NCBI RefSeq assembly: GCF_000521785.1
Contig: NZ_JALZ01000007.1
Location: 1 to 64,000, forward strand
Length of the DNA stretch: 64,000 bases
Direction of reading: 5' to 3'
From: Roseivivax halodurans JCM 10272
GTDB taxonomy: Bacteria > Pseudomonadota > Alphaproteobacteria > Rhodobacterales > Rhodobacteraceae
The position numbers were made by a program, and so were the translations under genes. This document shows, one piece after another, positions 43,392 to 52,111 of the stretch. Every line of letters starts with the position of its first letter. Within the stretch, counting starts at the first letter, position 1. The notes under the pieces were generated by a model. It worked only from the letters and a program-made list of their open reading frames with translations. It searched no databases and had not been told where the DNA came from.

Positions 43392-44774
43392 TCAGCTCCA
43401 TTCGCCCATGGGCAGGCGGATGACGAAGACGGTTCCCTCGGGTCCGCTATGCGCAAGATCGAGCGTGCCGCCGTGTCCTCGGACAAGTTCCTGAACGATG
43501 GCGAGGCCGAGGCCGGAGCCGCCCTTGCGAGCGCCGCCCTGGAACGCCTTGAAGAGATTGTCCCGCGCCTTGGCCGGAAGGCCCGGCCCGGTGTCGGACA
43601 CCTTGATGAGCCAGCCGAGGTCCTCCGAACGGGCCGAGACCGTGATCTCGCCCGCCACACCCGATCCAAGGATCGCCTGGCGGGCGTTCTTGACGAGGTT
43701 CGAGAGGATGCGGTGCAGCTGTTCGGGATCGGCGCGCAGCATGAGGTTCGGGGGGATGTCGGCGGCGAGGGAGATGTCCGCATCGCCGATCGCGAGATGC
43801 TCGGCCTCGAGCACGTCGTCCACGACCTCGGCAAGGTTCACGTGGCTCAGGACCGGCGCGGGCTCCTCCGCGCGGCCGAAGGCGAGCGTCGATTCGCAGA
43901 GCGACACCGCGCGGGTCAGCGAGTTGATCAGCTTCGGGGCCAGCCGCTTGACCACCGGGTCCTCGGAGGTCTCGATCCGGTCGGTGAAGAGCTGCGCCGA
44001 GGTGAGGATGTTGCGCAGATCGTGGCTGACCCGCGCCACCGCGCCGCCGAGCTGGGCGAGGCGCTCCTTCTGGCGCAGCGCCTGCGTCAGGTCGGTCTGC
44101 ATCTTCTGCAGCGCGTCCTCCGCTTCGCGCAGTTCGCGGACGGTCGCGGTCGGCTGGATGATGCGGCGCGCATCCTCGGGCGCCGCGGCGTAGTTCTGCA
44201 TGTGCGAGACGACGCTCTTGATCGGCTTCACCAGAAGCCTGCGGACGGCGAGAAACAGCAGGCAGGCGGTCAGCACCGAGATGACCGCCGAGAGGCCGAG
44301 AATCCGAAGACCGTACTCGATCATCGCGGTGCGCAGATCGCCGGTATCCATCGTGACTTCGATCTGGAGGCCGGCCTCGCGGGAGGGGCTGCCTATGACG
44401 CGCACGAGCTGCTGCTCGGACGTCACGAGACGCATCAACGCATCCCGGATCAGCGTCATCGCCGAGGCGTTACGGAGATCGTATGTCGCCGAGATCTCGC
44501 CCGGGATCGGAGAGGCCAGCATCAGCTGGCGTGCCTCGTCGCGCCGCAGCACGACGTTGTAGACGCCGGCGTTCAGCAGGAGCTCTTCCTCGAGCGAGGG
44601 ATCTATGGTGTCCGACGCGAGCGCCGCGAGCGAGGCGATCTGCGCTCGTTCGAGCCGCGTCTCGAGATAGCTCTCGCGGAACCGCGCCACGGAGGGCACG
44701 AAGATCAGCACCTCGGCCAGCATCACGAAGATTGTCGTGAGAATCAGAAAGCGGCCGGAAAGCGAATTGATCAT
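43392..44774 (-). CDS. Membrane sensor histidine kinase (HAMP type), no adjacent regulator
   Basis: 460 residues: a membrane helix near 8-28, a periplasmic sensor region of about 130 residues, a second helix (about 158-182) leading into a HAMP-like linker, and a coiled coil. The phosphoacceptor domain follows (VSHDLRN, His near 250), then the ATPase with NLVKNARQAI, DTGPGL and GGSGLGLAI. All catalytic boxes are intact. No response regulator gene lies beside it, so its partner is elsewhere. The ATG at 44774 has AAGG upstream. The stimulus is unknown. Confidence 0.93.
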   Translation of the reverse strand: MINSLSGRFLILTTIFVMLAEVLIFVPSVARFRESYLETRLERAQIASLAALASDTIDPSLEEELLLNAGVYNVVLRRDEARQLMLASPIPGEISATYDLRNASAMTLIRDALMRLVTSEQQLVRVIGSPSREAGLQIEVTMDTGDLRTAMIEYGLRILGLSAVISVLTACLLFLAVRRLLVKPIKSVVSHMQNYAAAPEDARRIIQPTATVRELREAEDALQKMQTDLTQALRQKERLAQLGGAVARVSHDLRNILTSAQLFTDRIETSEDPVVKRLAPKLINSLTRAVSLCESTLAFGRAEEPAPVLSHVNLAEVVDDVLEAEHLAIGDADISLAADIPPNLMLRADPEQLHRILSNLVKNARQAILGSGVAGEITVSARSEDLGWLIKVSDTGPGLPAKARDNLFKAFQGGARKGGSGLGLAIVQELVRGHGGTLDLAHSGPEGTVFVIRLPMGEWS

Positions 44775-44797
44775 GGTGCCTTAAATGGTGCGCAATC

Positions 44798-46219
44798 TCA
44801 CGGCAGCCAGCGCTGAACCAGACCGACCACGCGCTTGACCGCCTCGCTCTCGAAGAGCTTCGGAGAGAAATAGGCGCCGGCCGCGCGTTTGTTAAGCTCC
44901 CCGTATGTCGGATAGGGCGCGACCATGCCCGTGACGTCCTTCATCTTGGACCCCGACGAGATCGCGAAGGCCCAGAGCGAGATGTGCTCGCCCGCCTGAT
45001 GGCCCACGATCGAGGCGCCGACGGGTTTGCCGTTATGGACGACGACCTTGACGCGTCCCGTCGTATGTCGCTCGGCCTGGGCGCGGTCATTGCCCTCGTA
45101 ATCGAAGCGGGCAACCTCGTGGTTCGCGCCCCACTCCTTCTTCGCCTCGGCTTCGGTCATGCCGACATGTGCGACCTCGGGATCGGTGTAGGTGACCCAC
45201 GGAATGTGCGATGTCGCGGCTTTCGCCGGCAGACCGAAGAGCGTCGAGCGGATCACCACGCCCGCGTGGTACCCTGCGACATGGGTGAATTGCAGTCCGC
45301 CGGCCGCGTCGCCGATCGCGTAGACCTTGCGATTGGTGGTCCGGAGGTGCTTGTCCACACGGATGCCCGTCCGCGTCGTGCCGATGCCGGCGGCATCGAG
45401 GTTCAGGCTCTCGGTATTGGCCTTGCGGCCGACGGCGACGAGAAGGTGCGAGCCGGCGATTTTCCGGCCGTCGTCCGTCTCGACCGTGATGCTCCCGTCC
45501 GAGCCGGCGACCCTGGCGGCCTGCGCTCCCTCGATGACCTCCACGCCCTCGCCGCGGATGGCATCGAGAGCGATGGCGGACATCTCGGGGTCGTCCTTGC
45601 CGAGCGCCTTCTGGCCCTCGATGACGGTGACTCTCGCGCCAAGGCGGCGATGCGCCTGCGCCATCTCCATCCCGATCGGGCCGCCGCCAATGACGATCAG
45701 ATGCGCGGGCAGCTCGCGAAGGTCCCAGAGTGTCTCGTTGGTCAGATACGGGACGGTGTCGAGCCCCGGAATGGGCGGCACGAAGGGACGCGATCCCGTC
45801 GCGAGCACCACGCGGCGCGCGGTGATGCGGAACTTCTCGGTCTCGACAACCGCATCGGTGTTCACGAAGCGGCCTTCCTCGCGGATGACCCGGACGCCGA
45901 GACCCTCGAACCGCTCCTGGCTGTCGTGAGGCGCGATATTGGCGATGACGCCGTGAACGTGGTCCATGGCGGCGGCGTAGTCGACCTTCGGCTCGACGCT
46001 TGCGACGCCGTATTGCGCGGCATGGCGCATGGCGTGCGCAACCTTCGCGGTCTGGATCAGCGCCTTGGACGGCACGCAGCCGTAGTTGAGGCAATCGCCG
46101 CCCATCTTGTGGCGTTCGAGCAGGGTGACGTCCGCGCCCATCTGGGCCGCGCCTGCGGCGACGGACAGGCCACCGGACCCTGCGCCGATGACGAGCAGGT
46201 CGGTCTTGATGTTGTCCAT
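44798..46219 (-). CDS. Class I pyridine nucleotide-disulfide oxidoreductase (MerA/Lpd-like)
   Basis: A 473-residue FAD enzyme with VIGAGSGGLSVAAGAA, the redox pair CLNYGC and the NAD motif VIGGGPIGMEMAQ. The C-terminal active-site motif of true E3 (HPHPT-SE) is replaced by APYPTYGE, so the general-base His is missing; this is as in mercuric reductase-like members. It is therefore not the lipoamide dehydrogenase, which is encoded in the pdh operon. The gene follows a TVP38 membrane protein by 4 bp; this pair occurs together in other bacteria, sometimes fused. The substrate is unknown. Confidence 0.88.
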   Translation of the reverse strand: MDNIKTDLLVIGAGSGGLSVAAGAAQMGADVTLLERHKMGGDCLNYGCVPSKALIQTAKVAHAMRHAAQYGVASVEPKVDYAAAMDHVHGVIANIAPHDSQERFEGLGVRVIREEGRFVNTDAVVETEKFRITARRVVLATGSRPFVPPIPGLDTVPYLTNETLWDLRELPAHLIVIGGGPIGMEMAQAHRRLGARVTVIEGQKALGKDDPEMSAIALDAIRGEGVEVIEGAQAARVAGSDGSITVETDDGRKIAGSHLLVAVGRKANTESLNLDAAGIGTTRTGIRVDKHLRTTNRKVYAIGDAAGGLQFTHVAGYHAGVVIRSTLFGLPAKAATSHIPWVTYTDPEVAHVGMTEAEAKKEWGANHEVARFDYEGNDRAQAERHTTGRVKVVVHNGKPVGASIVGHQAGEHISLWAFAISSGSKMKDVTGMVAPYPTYGELNKRAAGAYFSPKLFESEAVKRVVGLVQRWLP

Positions 46220-46223
46220 GGAT

Positions 46224-46967
46224 CTAAAGGCCCTTCTTTCCGCGCAAAGCCTTGAGGATCATAGGGAGCGCCGCGAGCGCTGCCAGCCCGAAGAGCGGCA
46301 GAAGCACCTGTGGCTCGTAGAGAAGAGACAGGTCCGGGGTCTCGCCCCGATCGAAGACCTCGCCGACGCCGACGCCGATGGAGGTGAAGACGAAGGCTCC
46401 GGGAACGATGCCGAGCGCAGTGGTCAGGAGGAAGTTCCGGAAGCGGACCCCCACGAGCGCCGGAACGAGATTTGCGACGAAGAACGGCACCGCCGGCACG
46501 AGGCGCATCAGGAAGAGAACCGAGATCTCGTTTTCGTGGAGGCCGTCCTTGAGGCGCTTGACCGTCCCTTCGGACGCCTCGATCTTTTTCGAGAGCGACC
46601 GCCCGAGCCCCATCCGCGCGGCGAAGAAGATGGCCACCGCCCCTGCCGTGGCCGCCATCACGTTCAGGACCGTTCCGCCCCATAGGCCGAATAGGAACCC
46701 TCCGGTGACCGAAGCGACCGCGGCGCCCGGAAGCGAGAACGCGACGATCAGGACGTAGATGCCGACGAATGCCGCCGCGAGGCCGATGAGGTTGTCGTTC
46801 CGGAACGCCAGGAGTGCGTCGCGATTCTCGGCCAGCGTCTCGAAGCTCAGGACGTCGCGCAGCGTCAGGAACCCTGCGACGGCCACGACGAGGATTCCGA
46901 TGAGCGGCAGGTGGCGCATGAGGCCGGTCCTTCCCTGGTGGCGGGACTGAGTGTCGATCTGCGTCAT
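46224..46967 (-). CDS. TVP38/TMEM64 (DedA-like) membrane protein
   Basis: A 247-residue inner-membrane protein with five or six helices and the family core SLPGAAVASVTGGFLFGLWGG, then RLVPAVPFFVANLVPALVGV. Relatives act in lipid or small-molecule traffic across the membrane; the role here is unknown. It is co-transcribed with the flavoprotein downstream (4-bp gap). ATG 46967 is preferred; a GTG at 46991 is an alternative closer to the GGAGG. Confidence 0.87.
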   Translation of the reverse strand: MTQIDTQSRHQGRTGLMRHLPLIGILVVAVAGFLTLRDVLSFETLAENRDALLAFRNDNLIGLAAAFVGIYVLIVAFSLPGAAVASVTGGFLFGLWGGTVLNVMAATAGAVAIFFAARMGLGRSLSKKIEASEGTVKRLKDGLHENEISVLFLMRLVPAVPFFVANLVPALVGVRFRNFLLTTALGIVPGAFVFTSIGVGVGEVFDRGETPDLSLLYEPQVLLPLFGLAALAALPMILKALRGKKGL

Positions 46968-47179
46968 GGAGCGGTCTGTCCTCCGCGGCACGGGTGAGTG
47001 GCGTCTGACTGCAAGATGCAGGCCAGCGGGCCGTTAAAACACCCGCATCACGCGGCCTTGATGCCCGGTGACGGCGGCATGAGGCAAACCCGCGTTGGGC
47101 GCGCTCTCTGTAACACTTCCCCGCGCCTTCGACCCCGATTTGTTGCAGGCGGGACATCGCACGACGTTTGACGCGGGGT

Positions 47180-47208
47180 TTGACACGCGTCCGCTGCTTG
47201 CCTATAGC
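47180..47208 (+). promoter_or_regulatory. Sigma-70 promoter of rpmH-rnpA-yidD
   Basis: TTGACA (47180-47185), exactly 17 bp, TATAGC (47203-47208), about 70 bp before rpmH. This is the best housekeeping promoter in the window. Confidence 0.85.
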
Positions 47209-47278
47209 GCGGGCTTCCAGAGAGATTCTGCCCTCGCGCCTTCGCGCCCGGGCCCTGACAGACGACGGAGACGGAGCG

Positions 47279-47416
47279 ATGACAAAGCGCACCTACCAGC
47301 CCTCGAACTACGTGCGGAAGGCCCGCCATGGCTTCCGCTCGCGGATGGCCACCAAAGCCGGCCGCAAGGTCCTGAACGCCCGCCGCGCCCGCGGCCGGAA
47401 GAAGCTGAGCGCCTGA
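47279..47416 (+). CDS. rpmH: 50S ribosomal protein L34
   Basis: A 45-residue, strongly basic large-subunit protein with the family signature [10 protein letters not shown] and [15 protein letters not shown]. It is preceded by GGAG and by a strong sigma-70 promoter. rnpA follows 23 bp after the stop, the usual order near many bacterial origins, though no dnaA or origin is visible here. Confidence 0.98.
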   Translation: MTKRTYQPSNYVRKARHGFRSRMATKAGRKVLNARRARGRKKLSA

Positions 47417-47439
47417 CCATCCTGACCGCGCAGCCGCGC

Positions 47440-47856
47440 ATGACGCCGCCGGAGGCCCCCGAGAGCGATTGCTTTCGGTCGGACCCGGCGGCGTCTGCGC
47501 GTCCGCGCATCCGGATCGAGACGCTGGCTCGGCGGCCCGAGTTTCTCGCGGCCGCCCGCGCGGACAAGCAGGGCACCAAGGCGATGCTCGTGCAAGCCCG
47601 TCACCGCGGTGACGGGACGGATGTCGTGCGCGTCGGCTTCACCTGCTCGAAGAAGGTCGGCAATGCCGTCGCCCGCAATCGCGCCAAGCGGCGCCTGCGC
47701 GAGGCGGCGCGTCTGGTGCTGACCGAGAACGGCCGCCCGGGCTTCGATTACGTGCTCATCGGAAAGCCCGGCGCAACCGCCGAACGCCCCTTCGACGCGT
47801 TGCAGGACGATCTCGTCTTTGCGCTGAACCGGCTTCATGCCCGGTCTTCGGCCTGA
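47440..47856 (+). CDS. rnpA: Ribonuclease P protein component
   Basis: The protein subunit of RNase P, which matures tRNA 5' ends with the RNA subunit. 138 residues with the basic signature [15 protein letters not shown] (near 90) and [12 protein letters not shown] before it. The N-terminal 20 residues are not conserved and the start (ATG 47440) is the most probable of several. It overlaps yidD by 20 bp. Confidence 0.95.
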   Translation: MTPPEAPESDCFRSDPAASARPRIRIETLARRPEFLAAARADKQGTKAMLVQARHRGDGTDVVRVGFTCSKKVGNAVARNRAKRRLREAARLVLTENGRPGFDYVLIGKPGATAERPFDALQDDLVFALNRLHARSSA

Positions 47857-48082
47857 CGTCAGAGCGCCGGCGGCCTGGGTGCTGGCCCTGCCGGTGCGCG
47901 CCTACCGCCTGGTGTTTTCGCCTTGGGTCGGCTTCAACTGCCGCTACCACCCGACATGCTCTGCCTATGCGCTTGAAGCGCTCGCCCGCCATGGCGCGCT
48001 GCGTGGCACATGGCTTGCCCTCCGCCGCATCGGCCGCTGCCACCCCTGGGGGCGGTCCGGCATCGACAACGTTCCCGATTGA
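47837..48082 (+). CDS. yidD: Membrane protein insertion efficiency factor YidD
   Basis: An 81-residue amphipathic protein with the conserved core [20 protein letters not shown] and RIGRCHPWG. It assists YidC-dependent insertion at the inner face of the membrane. It starts inside the end of rnpA. yidC, usually next, is 4 kb further on in this genome. A hairpin spans the stop codon. Confidence 0.93.
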   Translation: MPGLRPDVRAPAAWVLALPVRAYRLVFSPWVGFNCRYHPTCSAYALEALARHGALRGTWLALRRIGRCHPWGRSGIDNVPD

Positions 48083-48092
48083 GGGACGTTGT
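48066..48092 (+). terminator. Hairpin over the yidD stop codon
   Basis: ACAACGTTCCC pairs with GGGACGTTGT (10 bp, one bulged T); the 6-nt loop contains the yidD TGA. No T tract follows. It likely marks the end of the rpmH-rnpA-yidD transcript or attenuates it. Confidence 0.45.
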
Positions 48093-48211
48093 GCCCACGC
48101 CACAGCGAGACGGGGCGCAAACCTGCCCATAGGTAAAATAAGAGTCGCGTGACGGCCGTGATTCGGCGTATGTGTCCGGCACGGACCCGCAGACAAGAAG
48201 GAGGGTTAGGC

Positions 48212-48286
48212 ATGACTGAACTTAACGCTCCGGCCAAGATCATGGTCCACCCGGTGTCGTCGCGAGGCTTCCGAGCCGCCGCCTGA
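48212..48286 (+). CDS. 24-codon small ORF with very strong ribosome-binding site
   Basis: ATG at 48212 preceded at 7 bp by AAGGAGGG, the best Shine-Dalgarno in the window. It encodes MTELNAPAKIMVH followed by PVSSRGFRAAA and a TGA at 48284. The peptide has no membrane segment and no run of a single amino acid typical of attenuator leaders. It is followed by a potentially structured RNA and then by a DUF1127-like gene. I do not recognise it. It could be a leader peptide or a small protein in its own right. Confidence 0.5.
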   Translation: MTELNAPAKIMVHPVSSRGFRAAA

Positions 48287-48341
48287 CACCGCCCATCGCG
48301 TCCGAAGCGTCTGCCGGCCGCGATATCCCGCAACCCCGAAC

Positions 48342-48411
48342 CTCGGAGCCACGTGGCAGATCCACGGGCGACCTGCGTCTAGGTGTGCGGGACGGGCCTC
48401 CTGGCTCCGAG
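48342..48411 (+). ncRNA. Candidate structured RNA element (multibranch)
   Basis: A perfect 9-bp outer helix CTCGGAGCC (48342-48350) / GGCTCCGAG (48403-48411) encloses two smaller hairpins: CGTGG-CAGAT-CCACG (48352-48366) and ACCT-GCGTCT-AGGT (48371-48384). CCTCCT at 48397-48402 is complementary to the AGGAGG of the upstream small ORF. It lies 35 bp before the start of the DUF1127-like gene. The pairings are seen; function as leader or small RNA is inferred. Confidence 0.4.
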
Positions 48412-48445
48412 TCAGCTTTCTGACCGAGACCAGAGGATGTCTTCC

Positions 48446-48691
48446 ATGATCTATCTCATTCATTCCGATCGCACGCCAAACGCGGACAGCATCGACGGCA
48501 TCATTGCGCGGCACGGCGCGTTCCCCGTGCTGTTCGCAGCGCTCAAGGCACTGTTCAAGCTTCGGAAAAGGCGGCAGCGTCCGGCCGACGCCGCCACGCT
48601 TCCGGATCATCTGAAACGCGATATCGGGCTACCGCCGGAAGCGGCGCATGCGCGGCGGGACGCGCTTCCGCCGTTACGGACACCCTTCTAG
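48446..48691 (+). CDS. Small basic protein with DUF1127-like tail
   Basis: 81 residues. The centre is a basic helix (LFKLRKRRQR) and the end has LPDHLKRDIGLPPE, close to the L-x-DIGL motif of DUF1127 proteins. Several DUF1127 proteins in alphaproteobacteria bind RNA and are produced under stress, as with the Rhodobacter protein linked to the CcsR small RNAs (from memory). ATG 48446 has AGAGG 9 bp upstream; an ATG three codons earlier touches that site. Confidence 0.65.
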   Translation: MIYLIHSDRTPNADSIDGIIARHGAFPVLFAALKALFKLRKRRQRPADAATLPDHLKRDIGLPPEAAHARRDALPPLRTPF

Positions 48692-48696
48692 CGGTC

Positions 48697-48729
48697 GCGC
48701 GGCCCCGGCACATGATCTCGGGGCCGCGC
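48697..48729. terminator. Convergent hairpin between DUF1127-like gene and sodC
   Basis: A perfect 10-bp stem GCGCGGCCCC / GGGGCCGCGC with a 13-nt loop, 5 bp from each stop codon. No T tract on either strand. Confidence 0.5.
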
Positions 48730-48734
48730 CTCCT

Positions 48735-49259
48735 TCACGAGGATTGCTCGATCACGCCGCAGGCGATGCGCCCGCCGGCTCCGGCATCCTCGCCGTAGCT
48801 GTCCGGGTTCTCGTGCACGATGATCGCCGAGCCGTCGTCGTCCATGATCGGTGCATCGCCGTCCTCGAGGCTCAGCACAGTGGAGGTGATGTCCGCGCGA
48901 ACGTCTCCCTCGGCACTGGCGAAGACGTTCGGCAGGTCGCCGGCATGCGGCCCACCTTCGGCCATCAGACCGTGAGAATTGCCGTTCGGCGCGTAGTGAT
49001 CTCCCGCCGAGGTGAAATCGTCCGCACATTCGCCGGTCTGGTGCACGTGGAAGCCGTGGCCGCCTTCGGGCATGTCGCTCGCCTCGACGTTGAAAAGCAG
49101 GCCATCATTGGTCTCGAAGATCTCGACCATGCCGACCTCGGCGCCGCTCGGATCCATGAGGGTGGCGGTTGCGGCCGGGCTCATGTCCTCGCCGCTTTGA
49201 GCAAAGACGGTGCTCGCGGCGAAGATCGCGGCCGAGGCGGTCAGGATGGTGGAACGCAT
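48735..49259 (-). CDS. sodC: Periplasmic Cu/Zn superoxide dismutase
   Basis: Destroys superoxide in the periplasm. The 174 residues begin with a signal peptide (cleavage near ASTVFA, residue 20). Copper and zinc ligands are visible in GFHVH (69-73), the [12 protein letters not shown] loop, GGPHAGD and IIVHE; the disulfide Cys pair is Cys78 and the Cys in RIACGV. ATG 49259 is chosen because the signal peptide starts there. An EcfG-type promoter lies about 33 bp upstream, fitting stress control. The tail is acidic. Confidence 0.95.
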   Translation of the reverse strand: MRSTILTASAAIFAASTVFAQSGEDMSPAATATLMDPSGAEVGMVEIFETNDGLLFNVEASDMPEGGHGFHVHQTGECADDFTSAGDHYAPNGNSHGLMAEGGPHAGDLPNVFASAEGDVRADITSTVLSLEDGDAPIMDDDGSAIIVHENPDSYGEDAGAGGRIACGVIEQSS

Positions 49260-49291
49260 GTTGGTCTCCCTTGCATCTGCATCTCTGCGCA

Positions 49292-49317
49292 AACGTGACG
49301 GTTGCACCCGTCGTTCC
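49292..49317 (-). promoter_or_regulatory. EcfG-type promoter of sodC
   Basis: On the minus strand GGAAC (49317-49313), 17 bp, CGTT (49295-49292), about 33 bp before the sodC ATG. Same pattern as the other three sites in the window. A superoxide dismutase is a natural general-stress target. Confidence 0.7.
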
Positions 49318-49356
49318 CCCTTGCCCGGTGCGACGCATGCGCCTATCCCGCGATCC

Positions 49357-50241
49357 ATGCTCGACCATACAGACGACATCCACCCGCTCTTCCGCGGCGC
49401 GCCGAAGACCACGGAGTTCAAGAAGCTCCGCAAGCGCCTCGTGCAATCCGTGCGCGAGGCCGTGGATCAGTACGGCATGATCGGCCCCGGCGCGCGTGAA
49501 GGCGAGAAGCCGAAATGGCTCGTCTGCCTCTCGGGCGGCAAGGACAGCTACACGCTGCTGGCGATCCTGCACGAGCTGCAATGGCGCGGGATGCTGCCCG
49601 TCGATCTACTCGCCTGCAATCTCGATCAGGGCCAGCCCGGCTTTCCCGCGACGGTGCTGCCGCAATTCCTCGAAGAGCGCGGCGTGCCGCACCGGATCGA
49701 GTATCAGGACACCTATTCGGTCGTCGTCGACAAGATCCCCGAGGGACGGACTTTCTGCGCGCTCTGCTCGCGGCTGCGGCGGGGCCATCTCTACCGTGTG
49801 GCGCGCGAGGAAGGCTGCTCGGCGGTGGTGCTCGGCCATCATCGGGACGATATTCTCGAGACCTTCTTCATGAACCTCTTTCACGGGGGGCGGCTCGCCA
49901 CCATGCCGCCGAAACTGGTGAACGAGGAGGGCGATCTCTTTCTCTACCGGCCACTTGCGCATGTTGCCGAGGCCGATTGCGAGAAGTTCGCTAGGGCCAT
50001 GAATTATCCCATCATCCCCTGCGATCTCTGTGGCAGCCAGGACGGCCTGCAGCGCCAGCAGGTGAAGCAGATCCTCGACGGTTGGGAGCGCAACAGCCCC
50101 GGACGGCGGCAGGTCATGTTCCGCGCGCTGATGAATGCGCGCCCCTCGCACCTGCTCGATCCGAAGCTCTTCGACTTCGCGGGACTCGCACTCGATCCGA
50201 AGAACGAGGGTCCTTCGGACGCGGCGGGCGAGCGGCTTTAA
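49357..50241 (+). CDS. ttcA: tRNA 2-thiocytidine(32) synthetase TtcA
   Basis: Iron-sulfur-dependent thiolation of cytidine 32 in certain tRNAs. The 294 residues have the PP-loop [10 protein letters not shown] (near 58), the Cys pair [10 protein letters not shown] (about 133) and the second pair CDLCGSQ that hold the cluster, and the [10 protein letters not shown] motif. ATG 49357 is chosen close to the family N-terminus; the frame is open 49 codons further back, into the sodC promoter region, which is unlikely to be coding. Confidence 0.95.
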   Translation: MLDHTDDIHPLFRGAPKTTEFKKLRKRLVQSVREAVDQYGMIGPGAREGEKPKWLVCLSGGKDSYTLLAILHELQWRGMLPVDLLACNLDQGQPGFPATVLPQFLEERGVPHRIEYQDTYSVVVDKIPEGRTFCALCSRLRRGHLYRVAREEGCSAVVLGHHRDDILETFFMNLFHGGRLATMPPKLVNEEGDLFLYRPLAHVAEADCEKFARAMNYPIIPCDLCGSQDGLQRQQVKQILDGWERNSPGRRQVMFRALMNARPSHLLDPKLFDFAGLALDPKNEGPSDAAGERL

Positions 50242-50307
50242 CCGTCCACAAATGTTCTTCCCGTTAGTCTGGCCTCGACACTGCCGGACATCGGGGGAAT
50301 CGCCATC

Positions 50308-51855
50308 ATGGAGCCAGGCCGCTCGCGCGACCGCGCTATCGTCACGTTTGCGCAGCAGCGCTGGCTGTCGGGGATCCAGATCCTCTCCTTCGTGCCGGCC
50401 TTGGCGCTCGGCTCCTACTGGCTCGCCGGCGAGGGGGCGCTCGCCTTTGTCGCACTGTTCGTCCCGCTCCTCGCCTTCGTTTCCGGGGCGCTGCGGACCG
50501 TACCGCCCGGACGCGTCGCGCGCGCTGCGGTGCAGGTCGACCGGATGGATCTCGCCGAGGCCGAAGAACACTGCTCCGAGATCCTTGCAGAGGCCCGCGC
50601 GGCGAATCTCTCGACCGCGGCCATCGCCATCGACCTCGGAGGGCTCGAGGAGGTGGCCGAGATCTACGGCGAACGCGAGGCCGAGTTCCTGCGCGCCAGG
50701 GTGCTCGAGCAGATGCGGCACGATCTCCGGCCGCAGGATACCGCGGTACGGATCGGCGACCGGCGCTACCTGATCGTGCTCGATCCGACGGCGAGGCTGG
50801 ATGCGGAGCGCCTGACCGGCCTTGCCGGCCGTCTGCAGTCGCGCCTCGAGGGACCGGTGTCGGGCACGCAGCGCAGCCATTACCTGAGCGCCGCCGTCGG
50901 CCTCTGCGCCGGGTCGCGCCTTCCCGCGGTCGCCGGCGGCACCGAACTGCTCGACGCCGCCCTGACCGCACTCATGGACGCGTCGGGCGGCGGGGGCTCC
51001 GGGATAACCGCATGGTCGCAGGGGATGGGGGCAAGCCGGACGATGCGACGCGCCCTGCGCGCCGATGTCGCGCTCGCGTTCGAAAGCGGTCAGATCCAGC
51101 CATGGTTCCAGCCGCAGATCTGCACATCGACGGGCCGCATCAGTGGCGTCGAGGCCCTCGCCCGCTGGATGCACCCCGAGCGGGGCATGATCCCGCCGGC
51201 CGATTTCCTCGACTCCCTCGAGGCCGGGGGGCATCTTGCGCGGCTCGGCGAGGTCATGATCCGCGCATCACTTGCGGCGCTGAACGAATGGAGCGCCCGC
51301 GGCTTCGACATTCCGAAGGTCAGCGTGAACCTGACCGGGACCGAATTGCGCGAACCGACCCTGCCCGACCGGATCGCCTGGGAGCTCGACCGGCAGGACG
51401 TCTCGGGTGACCGTCTCTGCATAGAAGTGCTGGAAACCGCATTCTGCGAGGACACGGAATCGACGGTCTCGCGAAACGTCTCCCGGTTGAAGCGTCTCGG
51501 TTGCAGCATCGATCTCGACGATTTCGGCACCGGACATGCCTCGATCATGGCGCTCCACCGCCTTCCCATCGACCGCGTGAAGATCGACCGCGGCTTCATC
51601 GCCGGGATCGACCGCAACGAGAGCCAGCGGCGCATGGTCGCGGGCATACTGAGCCTTGCCGAACAGCTGGGCATTGAGACGCTCGCCGAAGGGGTCGAGA
51701 GCGCGGGCGAGCACGCGCTCCTCGCGCAACTCGGTTGCGGACACGTTCAGGGGTTCCGCATCGCGCGCCCCATGTCCGCGCCGCATTTCGCCGACTGGGT
51801 CCTCCGCCACAACCAGAACCTCTGCGCGCCCGACCTGACCCGCCGATCACGTTGA
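50308..51855 (+). CDS. EAL-domain cyclic-di-GMP phosphodiesterase with degenerate GGDEF-like domain
   Basis: 515 residues: two N-terminal membrane helices (about 20-62), a GGDEF-like domain (about 75-235) whose signature is replaced by IGDRR so it cannot make c-di-GMP, then an EAL domain (about 255-505). The EAL catalytic residues are all present: EALARW, VNLTG, EVLET, LDDFGTGHAS, VKIDR and EGVES. It should degrade c-di-GMP and affect motility/attachment. It stands alone between ttcA and yidC. Confidence 0.93.
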   Translation: MEPGRSRDRAIVTFAQQRWLSGIQILSFVPALALGSYWLAGEGALAFVALFVPLLAFVSGALRTVPPGRVARAAVQVDRMDLAEAEEHCSEILAEARAANLSTAAIAIDLGGLEEVAEIYGEREAEFLRARVLEQMRHDLRPQDTAVRIGDRRYLIVLDPTARLDAERLTGLAGRLQSRLEGPVSGTQRSHYLSAAVGLCAGSRLPAVAGGTELLDAALTALMDASGGGGSGITAWSQGMGASRTMRRALRADVALAFESGQIQPWFQPQICTSTGRISGVEALARWMHPERGMIPPADFLDSLEAGGHLARLGEVMIRASLAALNEWSARGFDIPKVSVNLTGTELREPTLPDRIAWELDRQDVSGDRLCIEVLETAFCEDTESTVSRNVSRLKRLGCSIDLDDFGTGHASIMALHRLPIDRVKIDRGFIAGIDRNESQRRMVAGILSLAEQLGIETLAEGVESAGEHALLAQLGCGHVQGFRIARPMSAPHFADWVLRHNQNLCAPDLTRRSR

Positions 51856-52111
51856 TCATCGACCTTCCGGGCGTGGATCATGCCGGGGAGGCGGAGCACG
51901 GCACGTATCCGCTGCACGCTGCCGCCCTGGCGCAGGCAGTCACCCTGTCGCGGGTCACTTCGTTCACGCCGACAAAAAGAGGCCTGACCTCCCCGTCATA
52001 TGATCCGCGCGACGCCCGGGCGCGGGCTCTGGCACCCGTTTCCCCTTGACCTCCGGGCACGCGGTCTGTTGAACGCCCCCATCTGCCACGGGACCCCGGA
52101 ATCCGCGCTTC
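51856..52111. other. Intergenic stretch upstream of yidC
   Basis: 256 bp with no convincing gene. A possible sigma-70 promoter for yidC (TTGACC at 52046-52051, 17 bp, TTGAAC at 52069-52074) is the only element visible; its -10 is poor. No hairpin with a T tract follows the EAL gene. Confidence 0.4.

Noticed and set aside
52077-52084. CCCCATCT upstream of yidC as a second RpoH promoter
   Set aside because: The only CTTG-type box is 25 bp away, outside the 11-16 bp range.
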